From positions 1 through 27,514 of IMG/VR virus record IMGVR_UViG_3300047562_000926: a stretch of 27,514 nucleotides of DNA, one strand, 5' to 3'. Under the pieces are notes generated by a model. It was not told the origin of the DNA, ran no database searches, and was given only the letters and a program-made list of their open reading frames with translations. A program made the translations under genes and the position numbers. Shown here in pieces: positions 14,184 to 24,160 of this stretch; position 1 is the stretch's first letter; the number at the start of each line of letters is the position of its first letter. The DNA comes from a virus.

Positions 14184-14385
14184 GTTTTTCCTCTAGCATT
14201 TGAAGCAAGATACTTTTGATCTCGCCGATATCTTGCTCTAGCTTATCAATCCTCTTTTGATTGTCTTGAGAAGACCTTTTTACTTTTTTCGCTCTGTCTA
14301 TCTCGTTCTTATTTATATTGATGATAGAACCGGACACCGGATCTCGTGCAAGACCCGGATATCCTTCTACTCTCAACATCTTCAT
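14164..14385 (-). CDS. Small coiled-coil phage protein
   Basis: A 73-residue protein. The ATG at 14383-14385 overlaps the stop of the giant structural gene; an in-frame GTG one codon earlier is less likely. N-terminal MKMLRVEGYPGLARDPVSGS is a conserved opening I know from small proteins of marine T4-like phages. The rest is a charged helix with heptad spacing (RIDKLEQDIGEIKSILLQML), probably a coiled coil. Its function is unknown; the position between virion genes suggests a structural or assembly role. Confidence 0.65.
   Translation of the reverse strand: MKMLRVEGYPGLARDPVSGSIININKNEIDRAKKVKRSSQDNQKRIDKLEQDIGEIKSILLQMLEEKHGSNNN
14310..14317 (-). promoter_or_regulatory. T4-type late promoter inside the coiled-coil gene
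   Basis: Plus-strand TATTTATA, i.e. TATAAATA leftward. It lies within the 73-residue gene, 126 bases upstream of the ATG at 14183, and could give extra transcription of the three genes down to 12274. Confidence 0.65.
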
Positions 14386-17300
14386 CACGTTGCTAGCGCA
14401 ATCACTCTCAGATCTTTGATCTTTGGTGAACGCGAGCTGTTTGTTGATGTCATCACGATCTTTACTTGGTACGTAGTGAACGCTGCAAGTGTACCACCAT
14501 CTCCACCAGCAAGATACTCGTATTCTCTAAATGTAATACGATCATCGTCGGCAGGCAAAGTTGCTACAGCAGAGACTTCAGTCCAAGATTGATCGTCAAG
14601 AACATCATCGCCCGTACCAGTTTTATAGTATACTTTAAGATTTGCTGTACTCGGTCGATTTGCCGAAAGTAAGATCTTCAACCCGACAGCAGGTTCTTGA
14701 AGCGTAGTTTGCTTCGTTACGTGCTTAGCTGCTGTAGTTCCTTCAACAGGACTTGTCTCTGATACAAAAGACAAAGGAACATTAAAACCACTTGTTGCAG
14801 CAGAGTCTTGATTATCGATGACATTTTCTGTCAAAATCAAAGATGTTCTCTGTAAGTCAATGACAGGCGATACTTTCGTGTCGCTTGTTGCAAGATTAAG
14901 TTTAATTGTTGCTGATCTATTACCAGACAAGAAGTTAGTCTCGTTAGTGCGAGTCATGATGATCTTTGGATCATTGTTATAGTTGACTTCGTTTAAGATA
15001 ATATTAGAGAACGTAGAAGCCTTTGCTCTACCACTCAAAGAAGCACTACTTCTACCAAAAGTGTTACCACTACCTGCATAAGAAGCACCACTTGTAAATT
15101 TAGCACTTGCAGATATGGTAGTATTTTCAGGTTGCATGATTTGTACAAGAGGGATATACTCATCAAACATTGCTTGTTGTTCAACAACAATACCTGATCC
15201 ACCACCAATTAAAGTAATATTTGCTGTTTGAGATCCAAGAGACGTATTTGCGCCGATCTTGAAACCTGTCCAGTCAACTGCTGTAATAGTTCTAATGCCG
15301 TTGACTGCGTTATCAGAATCACCACCGATTGCAGAATCAGAGATACCGCCAAAACTATCAGCAAAGCCACTAGGTAAGATCACTCTAACCTGATCACCAT
15401 ACATGAAACCATGTCCTTGCAGAGAGAATGTTACGTCAGAATCACCACTATCAACTCTGAGTGGATTATTACCAAGTAATTCAAATGCAGGAGCACCATT
15501 CTCAAGATAAGCTTCAGCTGAAGACGAGAACTCTGCCCGATACAACTTAAACATCATATCACGCGTCTGGTCCGCAGTCCATGTCGAAGAGTTTTGAGAT
15601 TGAAACAACGAACCAAGTGTAGGTTGTTTGTTTACACGTGCAGCAGTTGTTCCTAAGATGAAGTCATACGTCTTAGCAACATACACATTATAGTCTGTAG
15701 TCTCTGCTTTCAACACAAAGGCATATTGTCTGCCAGGACTCAAGTAAACAGGTTCATCAAATACAAACTGAGTACCGTTTGTTCTCAGTGTTGTCATGTT
15801 ATTTGACGTGTCAACTGTTACTTGTGAAGGTGATAGTGTGACAGAAGCATCAGGTAGGATGTTCTCTGTAGGATACCCATTCTCAACCGTCACGATCTCA
15901 CATCTAACAGGAATAGTAGTGTCTTTAGAAGCAAAATAGACTTCGACCTTCGTCAAGAACATACCGTTCGGATACTCGATACGATCGACAAAAAAAGTTT
16001 GTGCAAGAGGATCACTGGCACCAATACTTCCGCCTTCACTGTTTATTGGGGGAGGCAAAGTAAATCTAGCTGTTACGTTTCTCCAAGAGTTAACATTTCT
16101 CTCTCTAGTCTCTAGAACACCAGAAGAAATAAACTGTGCTCTTGAATTACTGATAGCAGCATTATCATTACCGCCAGACACATCTAACAGTTTAAACTCA
16201 GCAGGACCAGTTCTAAACTTTATTGCATTAGTAGAAGGAATAAAGAACGTACCAGTCAACGTACCTTCTGCATCTGTAATCAGATCAGTTGTACCATCTG
16301 GGTGCTGTGTAGCATTAGCATGCCTGTTACCATATTCGATCGTATTGAGAGCAAATCTGCTAAACGAGTCGTCATTACACCACTCATCAACCGCAACGTT
16401 ATTGAAGTAAGGGAAGTATTGTGTGTCTGGTCTTAAGCCTACAGTCCTGAATGCAACTTTTTTAGATCTCATCCAAGGGATGACCTGAACTTCAACAACT
16501 CTCTCACCAACAACTTGACGTACCACATTAGAACTAGCGATAGACCATTGACCTGAAGTTCCAGTCCATCCGTTTCTCAAGGCTTGTCTTAGGGCCGCTC
16601 CGCTAACGTTTGATCTGATACCAAGATCATTAACTATATCTGGCCGATATCGAGTCTCAACCCACTCGTCAGAAGAAGGTGACAGAATCGTGTGACCCGA
16701 CGAGGTGATTACCGCAAACGGGTTGATGTTCATCGTTTCTGTCGCTAAGTTCTGATTAATCAGAGTAGTATGCGAATATGGCAAAGTGATGATATCGCCA
16801 CTGCGAACCACAGTATTTGCTACGTCGCTTGAATCAAATATCAAACGAACGTTTTTACTCACAAAAGGAGGATTCAACGTCTGATCTGCCTGATCAATAG
16901 AAGCTCTATATCGTGGACCAACTTCAGCAAAGTCAAGTGTATTAAAGTTATCTGCAAAGAATCCAGACTTAGTACGCGGGTTTCCTGCCGAATCTAATAC
17001 AAGAAGAGTTGCAGTGTTTGCTTCAAGTAAGTTTAGCGTTGTCACTTCTTCCAGATTATTGAGACGCTTCTCGATCTGGCCGATATCACGCATCGTATAA
17101 CCCTTATTGCTAATGAATTCAGATGTAAGATCTGAATCATTTAACGTATAAGGATTCAAGCTATAGTTATATAAAAGCATTGATCCTGTTGGCAGACTTG
17201 GCGGAACCGGGTCAAATGAAGATACACCTTGAATATACTTAGCTTCGGCTCTATTTTCTTTTTTATCTGTTTCAACTTTGCGAACTACTAATTTATCTTT

Positions 17301-19508
17301 TCTAGGCAAATAATACTCTACGTCTACGTCAATCGTATTAGTATTTTGAGGCAAAAGCGAGATATAATCGTTATTTGCTGGGAATGTTCCAGTTGAATCA
17401 ACAGCAGGTCTAAAATCAAGTACATCTCTTAGCGAAACAATTTCACCGTTATTTTTACGGTGTGAAGGAATGTCCGCATAGTTAATACCAGCATACGAGT
17501 TAACACTGAAGAAGTGGCCAGGGTCATGACTAAAATGGCGATACTTAACATATACGTTTCCAGTCGGAACGCTGATACCAGCTTTTTTAATCAGACGACC
17601 TCTAGCATAAAAGTTATCTCTTTGGCCATTGTCAAAGTTAAATACTCCGGTAAGATCGGCACCATCAGAATCTTGAACTCTGAGACGACTGATGTCATAG
17701 ATGTCAGTACGATCAAGCGTGATCCAAGCTAAACCAGTGCCATCTGAATCTGCAGAGTCTGGCCAGACTTTAGTAAGAGTTCTTGTATCTAATGTTTTAG
17801 GTCTAGAAGCTGGTGTTGAGACATCAACATATGCAATTAACTCATAAGCAGTTGAGTTGGCCATTCCAGAAATATCAACTGTCGTACCTGTAGGAGATCC
17901 AGCCAAGGTAAAAGTCACAGCAGATGCATCTGTTACAGTGCCATCTAATTTTGTGATAGTCCAATCACCTGTATCTGTAAAAGTCAAAGCCGATCCGCCA
18001 AAGCTTCCTGCTGCTTGTGTATAACTTCCAGCTCCATCTGATGTGAAAGTATAACGCCTTTGAACTTTTAAAGAGTTTACTGTTACGCCTGAACTTGTGG
18101 GACGGGTATTAGGCAAAGGAAATAACAAAGAATTATTTCCTGTTTCTTGAAGAGATGCAATACCATCTGTTAATTTAACATTAACATAATCACTAACACC
18201 AGTTCCAAAACTCCTAACCGAAGTAAAGTTTTCACCCGAATTCATCTGAATATCAAACAGATAGTGTCTGATATTTGATCCAAATCTTTCTACAGCTCTC
18301 ACTCTTGCTGTACCAATTGTAGAACCTATAGTTCCATAGTCAATACTATCTCTAAGATCTACTAGAGCAAAGGCATCGATATTTGGCATGCCTGCATTAC
18401 TTCCGTCACTATCTTGTAAAACAAAGTTTCCGTATTGAGCAACGACGTTTTTACCAGCAACTGTTTCAGTGTCTTGAGCCTTAGGTATTGTAATTCTTGT
18501 CAAAGCAGTCTCTAAGCGATATCCATCAACATATGCGACACCTGGAGAAACAACAATCTCTAAGTTAGAGTCGTTAAGATCTTCAACCTTTGCTTTAAAT
18601 GGCTTGACAACATAATTACCAGATTCTTCTTTTGTTCTTAAAGCCAGTACATCGTTGATCTTATTATAGTCACTAAAGCCATCAGATTGAAGTGAAACTG
18701 TACCGTTAACAACTCTTGCCACAAATACAAAGTTTTCGTCAGAGTCAACTTGGTCTCTAGAAGTAAGAGTCAATCTGATTCTATAACGGTCTGCACCAGG
18801 AGAGGCTGTGTTTGGTACTGCCCCTTGATTATCATATAATGCATTAGTGTCTGCAGTCGTTACGATATCTTCTGTGACTTTAAAACCAATATCGGCTGTA
18901 GGAGTACCAGAATACTTACTTAACAAGAAACTTTGTGATTCAGCAAAAACAAAGTGATCTTTAGTAAAGTACTCACCAGCCGCAACAGCAGCAAGAGTTC
19001 CTGTTCCAGTTGCAGAGGAAGAAGCTACATCAAGAGTAGATGAACCGTTAGTGATTGCTGCACCATCAGCTACACGAATCGTTGTTGCTCCAGCTGTAGC
19101 ATCTTTTGTGTAAGTATATTGAACATACAGAGTTGCAGGATCACCGGTTAGAGCATCTGCTTCTACTATTCTCAAGATTCTAAATTTAATATCTTGTGCT
19201 GGTGTCGTATACCATTCTTCACCAATCGTAGGCAAATTATCTGCAAGAGTATTAGAAGCTTCATTTAACTTAATGTATTCAAATGCGCTATTGACCGTGA
19301 TACCGCCTGGAGATACTACAGCGCCTTCATTAAAGATGTTGCGTGCAAATCTACCGATCTCTGCTTGAATGATAGTCTGCATCTGCGTGAGTTCACGCGC
19401 TTGTAGTGCTCTACCGCTATTGAAAAGAATTCGATGATAGTTGTCACTGTCAGCAAAGTCATCTTTATATGTATTTGCAAAAGTGGTAGATGTAAGATTT
19501 GTTGCCAT
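14385..19508 (-). CDS. Giant DUF4815-type virion structural protein
   Basis: A 1707-residue protein from the ATG at 19506-19508. The N-terminus carries the conserved block FANTYKDDFADSDNYHRILF followed by NSGRALQARELTQMQTIIQ (residues about 10-48) and then VVSPGG, which I recognise as the DUF4815 region of large virion proteins in marine T4-like phages. The long middle is beta-rich and Ser/Thr/Asp-rich; toward the C-terminus are the landmarks PLAQTFFVDRIEYPNGMFLT, YLSPGRQYAFVLKAETTDYN and DYDFILGTTA-like strands, then beta modules. It is likely a baseplate-peripheral or fibre-forming protein. It follows the gp8-like gene by 11 bases. The gene takes up nearly a fifth of the window and is intact. 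Confidence 0.75.
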   Translation of the reverse strand: MATNLTSTTFANTYKDDFADSDNYHRILFNSGRALQARELTQMQTIIQAEIGRFARNIFNEGAVVSPGGITVNSAFEYIKLNEASNTLADNLPTIGEEWYTTPAQDIKFRILRIVEADALTGDPATLYVQYTYTKDATAGATTIRVADGAAITNGSSTLDVASSSATGTGTLAAVAAGEYFTKDHFVFAESQSFLLSKYSGTPTADIGFKVTEDIVTTADTNALYDNQGAVPNTASPGADRYRIRLTLTSRDQVDSDENFVFVARVVNGTVSLQSDGFSDYNKINDVLALRTKEESGNYVVKPFKAKVEDLNDSNLEIVVSPGVAYVDGYRLETALTRITIPKAQDTETVAGKNVVAQYGNFVLQDSDGSNAGMPNIDAFALVDLRDSIDYGTIGSTIGTARVRAVERFGSNIRHYLFDIQMNSGENFTSVRSFGTGVSDYVNVKLTDGIASLQETGNNSLLFPLPNTRPTSSGVTVNSLKVQRRYTFTSDGAGSYTQAAGSFGGSALTFTDTGDWTITKLDGTVTDASAVTFTLAGSPTGTTVDISGMANSTAYELIAYVDVSTPASRPKTLDTRTLTKVWPDSADSDGTGLAWITLDRTDIYDISRLRVQDSDGADLTGVFNFDNGQRDNFYARGRLIKKAGISVPTGNVYVKYRHFSHDPGHFFSVNSYAGINYADIPSHRKNNGEIVSLRDVLDFRPAVDSTGTFPANNDYISLLPQNTNTIDVDVEYYLPRKDKLVVRKVETDKKENRAEAKYIQGVSSFDPVPPSLPTGSMLLYNYSLNPYTLNDSDLTSEFISNKGYTMRDIGQIEKRLNNLEEVTTLNLLEANTATLLVLDSAGNPRTKSGFFADNFNTLDFAEVGPRYRASIDQADQTLNPPFVSKNVRLIFDSSDVANTVVRSGDIITLPYSHTTLINQNLATETMNINPFAVITSSGHTILSPSSDEWVETRYRPDIVNDLGIRSNVSGAALRQALRNGWTGTSGQWSIASSNVVRQVVGERVVEVQVIPWMRSKKVAFRTVGLRPDTQYFPYFNNVAVDEWCNDDSFSRFALNTIEYGNRHANATQHPDGTTDLITDAEGTLTGTFFIPSTNAIKFRTGPAEFKLLDVSGGNDNAAISNSRAQFISSGVLETRERNVNSWRNVTARFTLPPPINSEGGSIGASDPLAQTFFVDRIEYPNGMFLTKVEVYFASKDTTIPVRCEIVTVENGYPTENILPDASVTLSPSQVTVDTSNNMTTLRTNGTQFVFDEPVYLSPGRQYAFVLKAETTDYNVYVAKTYDFILGTTAARVNKQPTLGSLFQSQNSSTWTADQTRDMMFKLYRAEFSSSAEAYLENGAPAFELLGNNPLRVDSGDSDVTFSLQGHGFMYGDQVRVILPSGFADSFGGISDSAIGGDSDNAVNGIRTITAVDWTGFKIGANTSLGSQTANITLIGGGSGIVVEQQAMFDEYIPLVQIMQPENTTISASAKFTSGASYAGSGNTFGRSSASLSGRAKASTFSNIILNEVNYNNDPKIIMTRTNETNFLSGNRSATIKLNLATSDTKVSPVIDLQRTSLILTENVIDNQDSAATSGFNVPLSFVSETSPVEGTTAAKHVTKQTTLQEPAVGLKILLSANRPSTANLKVYYKTGTGDDVLDDQSWTEVSAVATLPADDDRITFREYEYLAGGDGGTLAAFTTYQVKIVMTSTNSSRSPKIKDLRVIALAT

Positions 19509-19519
19509 GTATCTTTACC

Positions 19520-20905
19520 TTAGAATGTCAGTACGATCTTAATGTCTTCAGACTGTGATGTAGTTCTTTCGATTGCAGCTCTGTTCTCAATATAGAGAAT
19601 GTCACCAGAGAAAGCATCGACTGTAGCACCACGGCCACCACTGTCGAGAGCCTGCAATACTGTAGCAGTACCACCGCCATCATCAGTCAAAGGTTCTTCT
19701 GCAAAGGTGCCGAAACCAGTGTTCTCGTTCTGGTGATAGAAAATTGTAGTTCCGCTAACCTGATCTATGTATGCACTTGCAGAGTCACCGCTCAATAAGT
19801 TATCCGCTGTTAGAGTACTAGCACTGTCTACTACGATAGAACGAAGTGCTTTGCCGGCAGTTTGGTCAAAGATAGGACCTACCCCACCATTGCTGTCTTT
19901 ATACTTGATATTCTTAAACAAGATGATTTGACGGAAGTCTTGGTTATCGACCAAAAAAGTGCCGCCCTCATCGCCATCAGGTTTTACTGTGACCATCAGT
20001 GATGTTGACTTAAGATCATCTCTTGGGTCGTAACCGATACCGAGACTTGGACCGATGATAGGTCTTGCGGTAGCAGCAGTCGTAGGACTACCGCCAGAGA
20101 AATGAACGCTAGCGTAGTCGTAGCCGCTTCCAAGCGCTGCTGACTCGTTGTTCATCTCGATCTTCACAACTGAACCGCCTGAAATCGTAGCGGTTGCTGC
20201 AGCAGAGACGCCATTACCTCTAAAGATAACAGTTGGAGCTGAAGAGTAACCAGTTCCGCCACTCGTGATGTTAACGCCAAGAATCTGACCAGCAGTTGAA
20301 GCTTCTTTTACTTGAGCTTGTTGTTGCTCAAAGGTATTTAATGAAGGTGTATTGGCAGAGTCAGATATAAACTGGATAGGAATATAATTAGCAGACAAGA
20401 AGTTGTTAGCCTTGATAGCAGACAAAGCGTACAAGAATTTCCAACGATATCCGTCTGCAGTCTGAAAAGCTTGTGTGGCAGAGACGCCGGCTGTAGAATA
20501 ACTAGGTTGAACAGTAGATACAACAGCTCCGCCAAGAGCGTTTCTACCTTGTTGTAGACAGATGTAAACTTCGTTGGACTCTGTAAGTACATAGTATGCA
20601 TTAGATGGATATCCAGCTGCGTTATCGTTAAACCCACTGTATATAGTACCAGAAGCCCAATTATAACGAGGAACAACGAACGTAGCACCTTGAGTAGTGA
20701 CCTGTTTAACTGACTGCAAGTTAGATCTTGCAATGCGTTCTTCTCTCAGTGAGCGAAGCGGCGTCGCAACGTTATCGCTGTCATCATATTGATCAGACTT
20801 GCCGATACCAATATAATACTCGTTTGAATCTGATCCGTTTAAGATCTCTGTGAGTAGCAAGTCAGCTACTTGTTTTCTCAGTTTATCAGTAATGATTGCT
20901 GCCAT
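19520..20905 (-). CDS. gp8: Baseplate wedge protein, gp8-like
   Basis: A 461-residue protein with the opening MAAIITDKLRKQVADLLLTE then NEYYIGIGKSDQYDDSDN and LREERIARSNLQSV, the N-terminal style of T4 gp8-like wedge proteins in marine T4-like phages. TADGYRWKFLYALSA is another landmark, followed by a glycine-rich repeat stretch (ILGVNITSGGTGYSSAP) that also occurs in appendage domains. T4 gp8 is a 334-residue dimer that links the inner baseplate to peripheral proteins; the extra length here is probably the glycine-rich insertion. Gene order (after gp25, gp6 and the gp7-like gene) supports the assignment. Confidence 0.65.
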   Translation of the reverse strand: MAAIITDKLRKQVADLLLTEILNGSDSNEYYIGIGKSDQYDDSDNVATPLRSLREERIARSNLQSVKQVTTQGATFVVPRYNWASGTIYSGFNDNAAGYPSNAYYVLTESNEVYICLQQGRNALGGAVVSTVQPSYSTAGVSATQAFQTADGYRWKFLYALSAIKANNFLSANYIPIQFISDSANTPSLNTFEQQQAQVKEASTAGQILGVNITSGGTGYSSAPTVIFRGNGVSAAATATISGGSVVKIEMNNESAALGSGYDYASVHFSGGSPTTAATARPIIGPSLGIGYDPRDDLKSTSLMVTVKPDGDEGGTFLVDNQDFRQIILFKNIKYKDSNGGVGPIFDQTAGKALRSIVVDSASTLTADNLLSGDSASAYIDQVSGTTIFYHQNENTGFGTFAEEPLTDDGGGTATVLQALDSGGRGATVDAFSGDILYIENRAAIERTTSQSEDIKIVLTF

Positions 20906-20917
20906 CTTTTATTCCTG

Positions 20918-21319
20918 TTATGCTACTGTAGCACCGTAATGACCTGTGATATACCAATTGCTTCCGTCCCAGACAAGTGTAGCCGCATCGTACTGGTCTA
21001 GCGCAACCGTACTACCTTGTGCAAAGTTTGATGGAGTGATTGTCACAACACCAGCGCCTTTATTTGTAAACACCTTCACTTGTCCAACTGAACTCGCATC
21101 AGCTAAAGTTAGAGCAAGAGCCGAAGCTTTATTACAGATAGTATAAGGCGTAGAAGCAGACGCTGCTCCGTTCGCAGTAATAGTCTCTGAAGAGTGATAT
21201 AGGCCTAAGTAGCCGTACAATTCAGTGAAGTTTGCATTGATCTTAGTTCCAGCATTTCGTAGAGTGTCTCCAGTCCCGTCGTTTGCTGATGATCCAGTTG
21301 CAATTGTTTGTTGTGTCAT
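20918..21319 (-). CDS. Small appendage-type virion protein
   Basis: A 133-residue protein from the ATG at 21317-21319, with AGGT upstream. It opens with the phage-typical NDGTGDTLRNAGTKINANFT and ELY, a helix-forming motif found at the attachment end of many fibre and appendage proteins, and then forms a beta domain (VGQVKVFTNKGAGVVTITP, TLVWDGSNWYITGHYG). It has its own late promoter at 21349-21356. It may be a baseplate or fibre-linking decoration protein; no partner can be read from the sequence. Confidence 0.65.
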   Translation of the reverse strand: MTQQTIATGSSANDGTGDTLRNAGTKINANFTELYGYLGLYHSSETITANGAASASTPYTICNKASALALTLADASSVGQVKVFTNKGAGVVTITPSNFAQGSTVALDQYDAATLVWDGSNWYITGHYGATVA

Positions 21320-21348
21320 GTTGTTACCTGTTACGATAAATCAATTTC

Positions 21349-21356
21349 TATTTATA
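21349..21356 (-). promoter_or_regulatory. T4-type late promoter abutting a stop codon
   Basis: Plus-strand TATTTATA, i.e. TATAAATA leftward. It begins at the base right after the TGA of the gp7-like gene (21357-21359) and lies 30 bases before the ATG at 21319. It likely boosts the appendage, gp8-like and giant structural genes. Confidence 0.8.
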
Positions 21357-22334
21357 TCAATAGAAGGAATCCCCGATTGAATCTAAGTAGATCGTGTACA
21401 TGTCGTTGTCCATCGTCTCGAGTGCCAACGAGAAGTCAGGCGTCGCTCTCAGAGCACTGTCTCTCGTATCACTATCGTCGAATGTAAACGAGTTTGGAGT
21501 CAAGACTTCTGCAAGTGAAGAGTAATAGTTCTCTAGTTGCGTTGGTGTCAGTGTAGAGTATGTTGAGATCTTGTCATCAAGTCTGATACGATAGTCAACA
21601 CCATCTCCAACAGAGTCAAAGAGGCCTGTGAATTGCGTGAACTCTGGTTCTACTGCAAACTCTGCTGTACTAGAAAGAATAGGACCTGTGATGGCAGAGT
21701 CTCTTGGATTTTCTGAAGCTGATGTTAAAGCAAAATCCTTTACGCCTTCAAGTTCAACTTGTCCTGCAAAATAAAAACCTGCTGGGTGAACAAATTTTAA
21801 ATACAGATCGTTATATGTATTAGTACCTAAAGCAGATTTAATTAAGAGAGAAAAGATTTGATATAAAGCATTGTTTTGAATAAACCTTAGTGACTCATAG
21901 CCAATCTCAGACTCACCGACAATGAACATGTTTCTTTTAGGATATTCAACGTTGACTTCTTGGCCAAAGAAACCACGAAAGAAACCTTCAATTGAACTAC
22001 GTGTACCTTTGACACGATAAAATCGTGATAATAATGACGTCATCAGCCTTGGATTGTCAAAGAAAGAAGATGACTTAAGGCCTAACCCAATCTCTTGCAA
22101 GATATAATCTAACTTATCAAGATCTACTTGATCTGGATCTCTTAAAACGAAAAGTTGATTGATGTCTCTCTTAAAAGAGTGTGTGTTTTCGTTTTCTAGA
22201 TACTCGTAATACTTCTCTAAGAAAGTTACAATGTTAGGATAACTCTCTAAGAAATACTCAGGAAGTGCTTCTCGAACTTTACTCTTCGAGAAGCTTAAAT
22301 TACGACGGTTAAGATCTTGTACTTTATGTGTCAT
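21357..22334 (-). CDS. Baseplate wedge protein, gp7/tail-protein-I-like
   Basis: A 325-residue protein. The ATG at 22332-22334 overlaps the stop of gp6 (ATGA). The N-terminal half has the pattern of the tail-protein-I/gp7 wedge fold: ALPEYFLESYPNIVTFLEKY (residues 23-42), YILQEIGLG, and the key FYRVKGTRSSIEGFFRGFFG near residues 105-124. T4 gp7 is far larger (over 1000 residues), so only the core would be kept here; this is why the symbol is left open. The C-terminal part is Asp/Ser-rich and of unknown use. Position directly after gp25 and gp6 supports a wedge role. Confidence 0.6.
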   Translation of the reverse strand: MTHKVQDLNRRNLSFSKSKVREALPEYFLESYPNIVTFLEKYYEYLENENTHSFKRDINQLFVLRDPDQVDLDKLDYILQEIGLGLKSSSFFDNPRLMTSLLSRFYRVKGTRSSIEGFFRGFFGQEVNVEYPKRNMFIVGESEIGYESLRFIQNNALYQIFSLLIKSALGTNTYNDLYLKFVHPAGFYFAGQVELEGVKDFALTSASENPRDSAITGPILSSTAEFAVEPEFTQFTGLFDSVGDGVDYRIRLDDKISTYSTLTPTQLENYYSSLAEVLTPNSFTFDDSDTRDSALRATPDFSLALETMDNDMYTIYLDSIGDSFY

Positions 22335-24160
22335 GCCAGTGTTGTAAGAGTATTCTGATAGTCAACGATGGCACGAGCAAACGACAATCCTGAATCAATG
22401 TCGATAACATAACTTCTTAATGGTCTAATGGTTGACTCATTTGCTGGTATGACAGAAAATTTCATTTCGGTACCTTCTATCGCTGAAGGATTAAATGCAA
22501 TTAGAGATATAGTTCCTGTAGAAGCAGTGTAAGATCCGACGTTAGTAACAAGGGGTGTTCCTACAAGTGTTTGAACTTGCAATACGTTAGAACCTAATAC
22601 ATTACGAATTACACAAGTAGTGCCTTGATAGGTAAAACGCGAAGATACAACTTTATGTGATATTGAGTCTGGGCTTGCAATGGAAACAGGGAAATATAGA
22701 TTATAATTTCTTGCAGTTCCAAGAGTGGGTGACAGTCTCAGTTGTACTTTCACGTCCATCTTAGAGTTGAGAATAGCCGGAGACAACTTATCGATCTCTG
22801 TCAGAAGAGAAGATCTACGAAACACCTTGTCGAATCTCTTCAAATTCGTGGTAAAGTACGTGTTGATCGTGTTAGTCACAAGAGTCTCTATACCCCGCCC
22901 GGTCAAGTTGGTTAAGTCAGGATCAAAGTTAAACGTCGTACCAAGTTCAAGATATACGTTGGTGGGATCGCTAAACACTGTATCGATCGACATAATAGCC
23001 AAGTTGTTTGTCAAATTAGTTACGATCTGATCCTTAATGTTTTGTTTCTGGCTATCAGTTAAACCGTCAATAAACTTCAAGCTCACGTACACACGTCCGT
23101 ACACAGGAGGATTGTTTTGGTTTCCACCCCATGCATTAACATCTGTAATATAAGAATTGTAATTAGCTAGGATTTGAGCTTTGTAATCTTCAGCTGTCAC
23201 CATTCTCTGTTGAGAAGCAAAAGCGATCGTAGCGTTGTTCTTGATAGAAGAGATCGTTTCTTTTGCTGCACCACCAGTAGATGCACTTACTAATGTGGTA
23301 GACAATGGATAATCTGTGCCGTTTACGTCTACGTCGTTACTAGCGGTAAAGATACTGCCGCCATTTGCAAGGTCTGCACTCGTGGACAGATATGTGATGA
23401 CAATCTTATTTCCAGGAGAAGGTTGTTGTCCTAGAACACTACCGTCGCCAAAGATAACTTCGAAGTATCCGTTAGGAGCCTCTTTGACTTGATAGATCGT
23501 AGAAGTCGACGTGATTCTTACTGCTCTAGTAAGGTTTGTGTACACGGTGAAAGAAGAACCAGACACTGTATCGTAGACATCGACCTTCATGGTTGTAGTA
23601 TCCATCGTGTCGTCAGGTATCACGTAGACTTGTCCGTCACCCACATCACCCACAATAAAAGTCTTCGTACGCAGAGTTCCCTCTACGATCTCAATGTTAG
23701 CTGATTCGCTGCTGTTGAGAAACGAATAGTTACCAGATCCATCATCTGTTGCGATATAGTTTTCAAGTGTTTGAAAAGTATATGTCGCATCCTCAATAGA
23801 AGTCGTAAACGTAGTATAAGCTGGAAGCGTGATAGATGATGGGCGACCGGCATCAGTTACCGTGAGATTTAGGTTGACCGTAGCTCGAGCTGCAGTCTTA
23901 GATCTTGGGAAATAACCTAGAACTTCAGCATGAGATACAACAGAAGATCTTAACTGCGCAGTGTTTAAGAACGACTCATTTGTTGCAAAGTTAGCAATTA
24001 GGCCGTTGATATGAGTGTTGTAGGCTAAAACATCTAAGATATTCGAAAGACCAGAAGCTTCGAAGTCGTAGTCAGCAAACTCTGACTGAGCTTGAAGATA
24101 AGTCTTTAAGTTTGTCTTGATCGTATTAAAGTCTAAATCCGAAGATTGTATTGTTGCCAT
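22331..24160 (-). CDS. gp6: Baseplate wedge protein gp6 (baseplate J-like)
   Basis: A 609-residue protein beginning directly after the stop of gp25 (ATG at 24158-24160), with GAGGTT as ribosome site. The N-terminus LDVLAYNTHINGLIANFATN then ESFLNTAQLRSSV and HAEVLGYFPRSKTAARA is the conserved gp6 and baseplate-J signature. Later landmarks are NPPVYGRVYVSLKFIDG and a C-terminal beta region. T4 gp6 (660 residues) forms the ring of the inner baseplate and, with gp7 and gp53, the wedge. The length and the order gp25-gp6 fit well. Confidence 0.88.
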   Translation of the reverse strand: MATIQSSDLDFNTIKTNLKTYLQAQSEFADYDFEASGLSNILDVLAYNTHINGLIANFATNESFLNTAQLRSSVVSHAEVLGYFPRSKTAARATVNLNLTVTDAGRPSSITLPAYTTFTTSIEDATYTFQTLENYIATDDGSGNYSFLNSSESANIEIVEGTLRTKTFIVGDVGDGQVYVIPDDTMDTTTMKVDVYDTVSGSSFTVYTNLTRAVRITSTSTIYQVKEAPNGYFEVIFGDGSVLGQQPSPGNKIVITYLSTSADLANGGSIFTASNDVDVNGTDYPLSTTLVSASTGGAAKETISSIKNNATIAFASQQRMVTAEDYKAQILANYNSYITDVNAWGGNQNNPPVYGRVYVSLKFIDGLTDSQKQNIKDQIVTNLTNNLAIMSIDTVFSDPTNVYLELGTTFNFDPDLTNLTGRGIETLVTNTINTYFTTNLKRFDKVFRRSSLLTEIDKLSPAILNSKMDVKVQLRLSPTLGTARNYNLYFPVSIASPDSISHKVVSSRFTYQGTTCVIRNVLGSNVLQVQTLVGTPLVTNVGSYTASTGTISLIAFNPSAIEGTEMKFSVIPANESTIRPLRSYVIDIDSGLSFARAIVDYQNTLTTLA

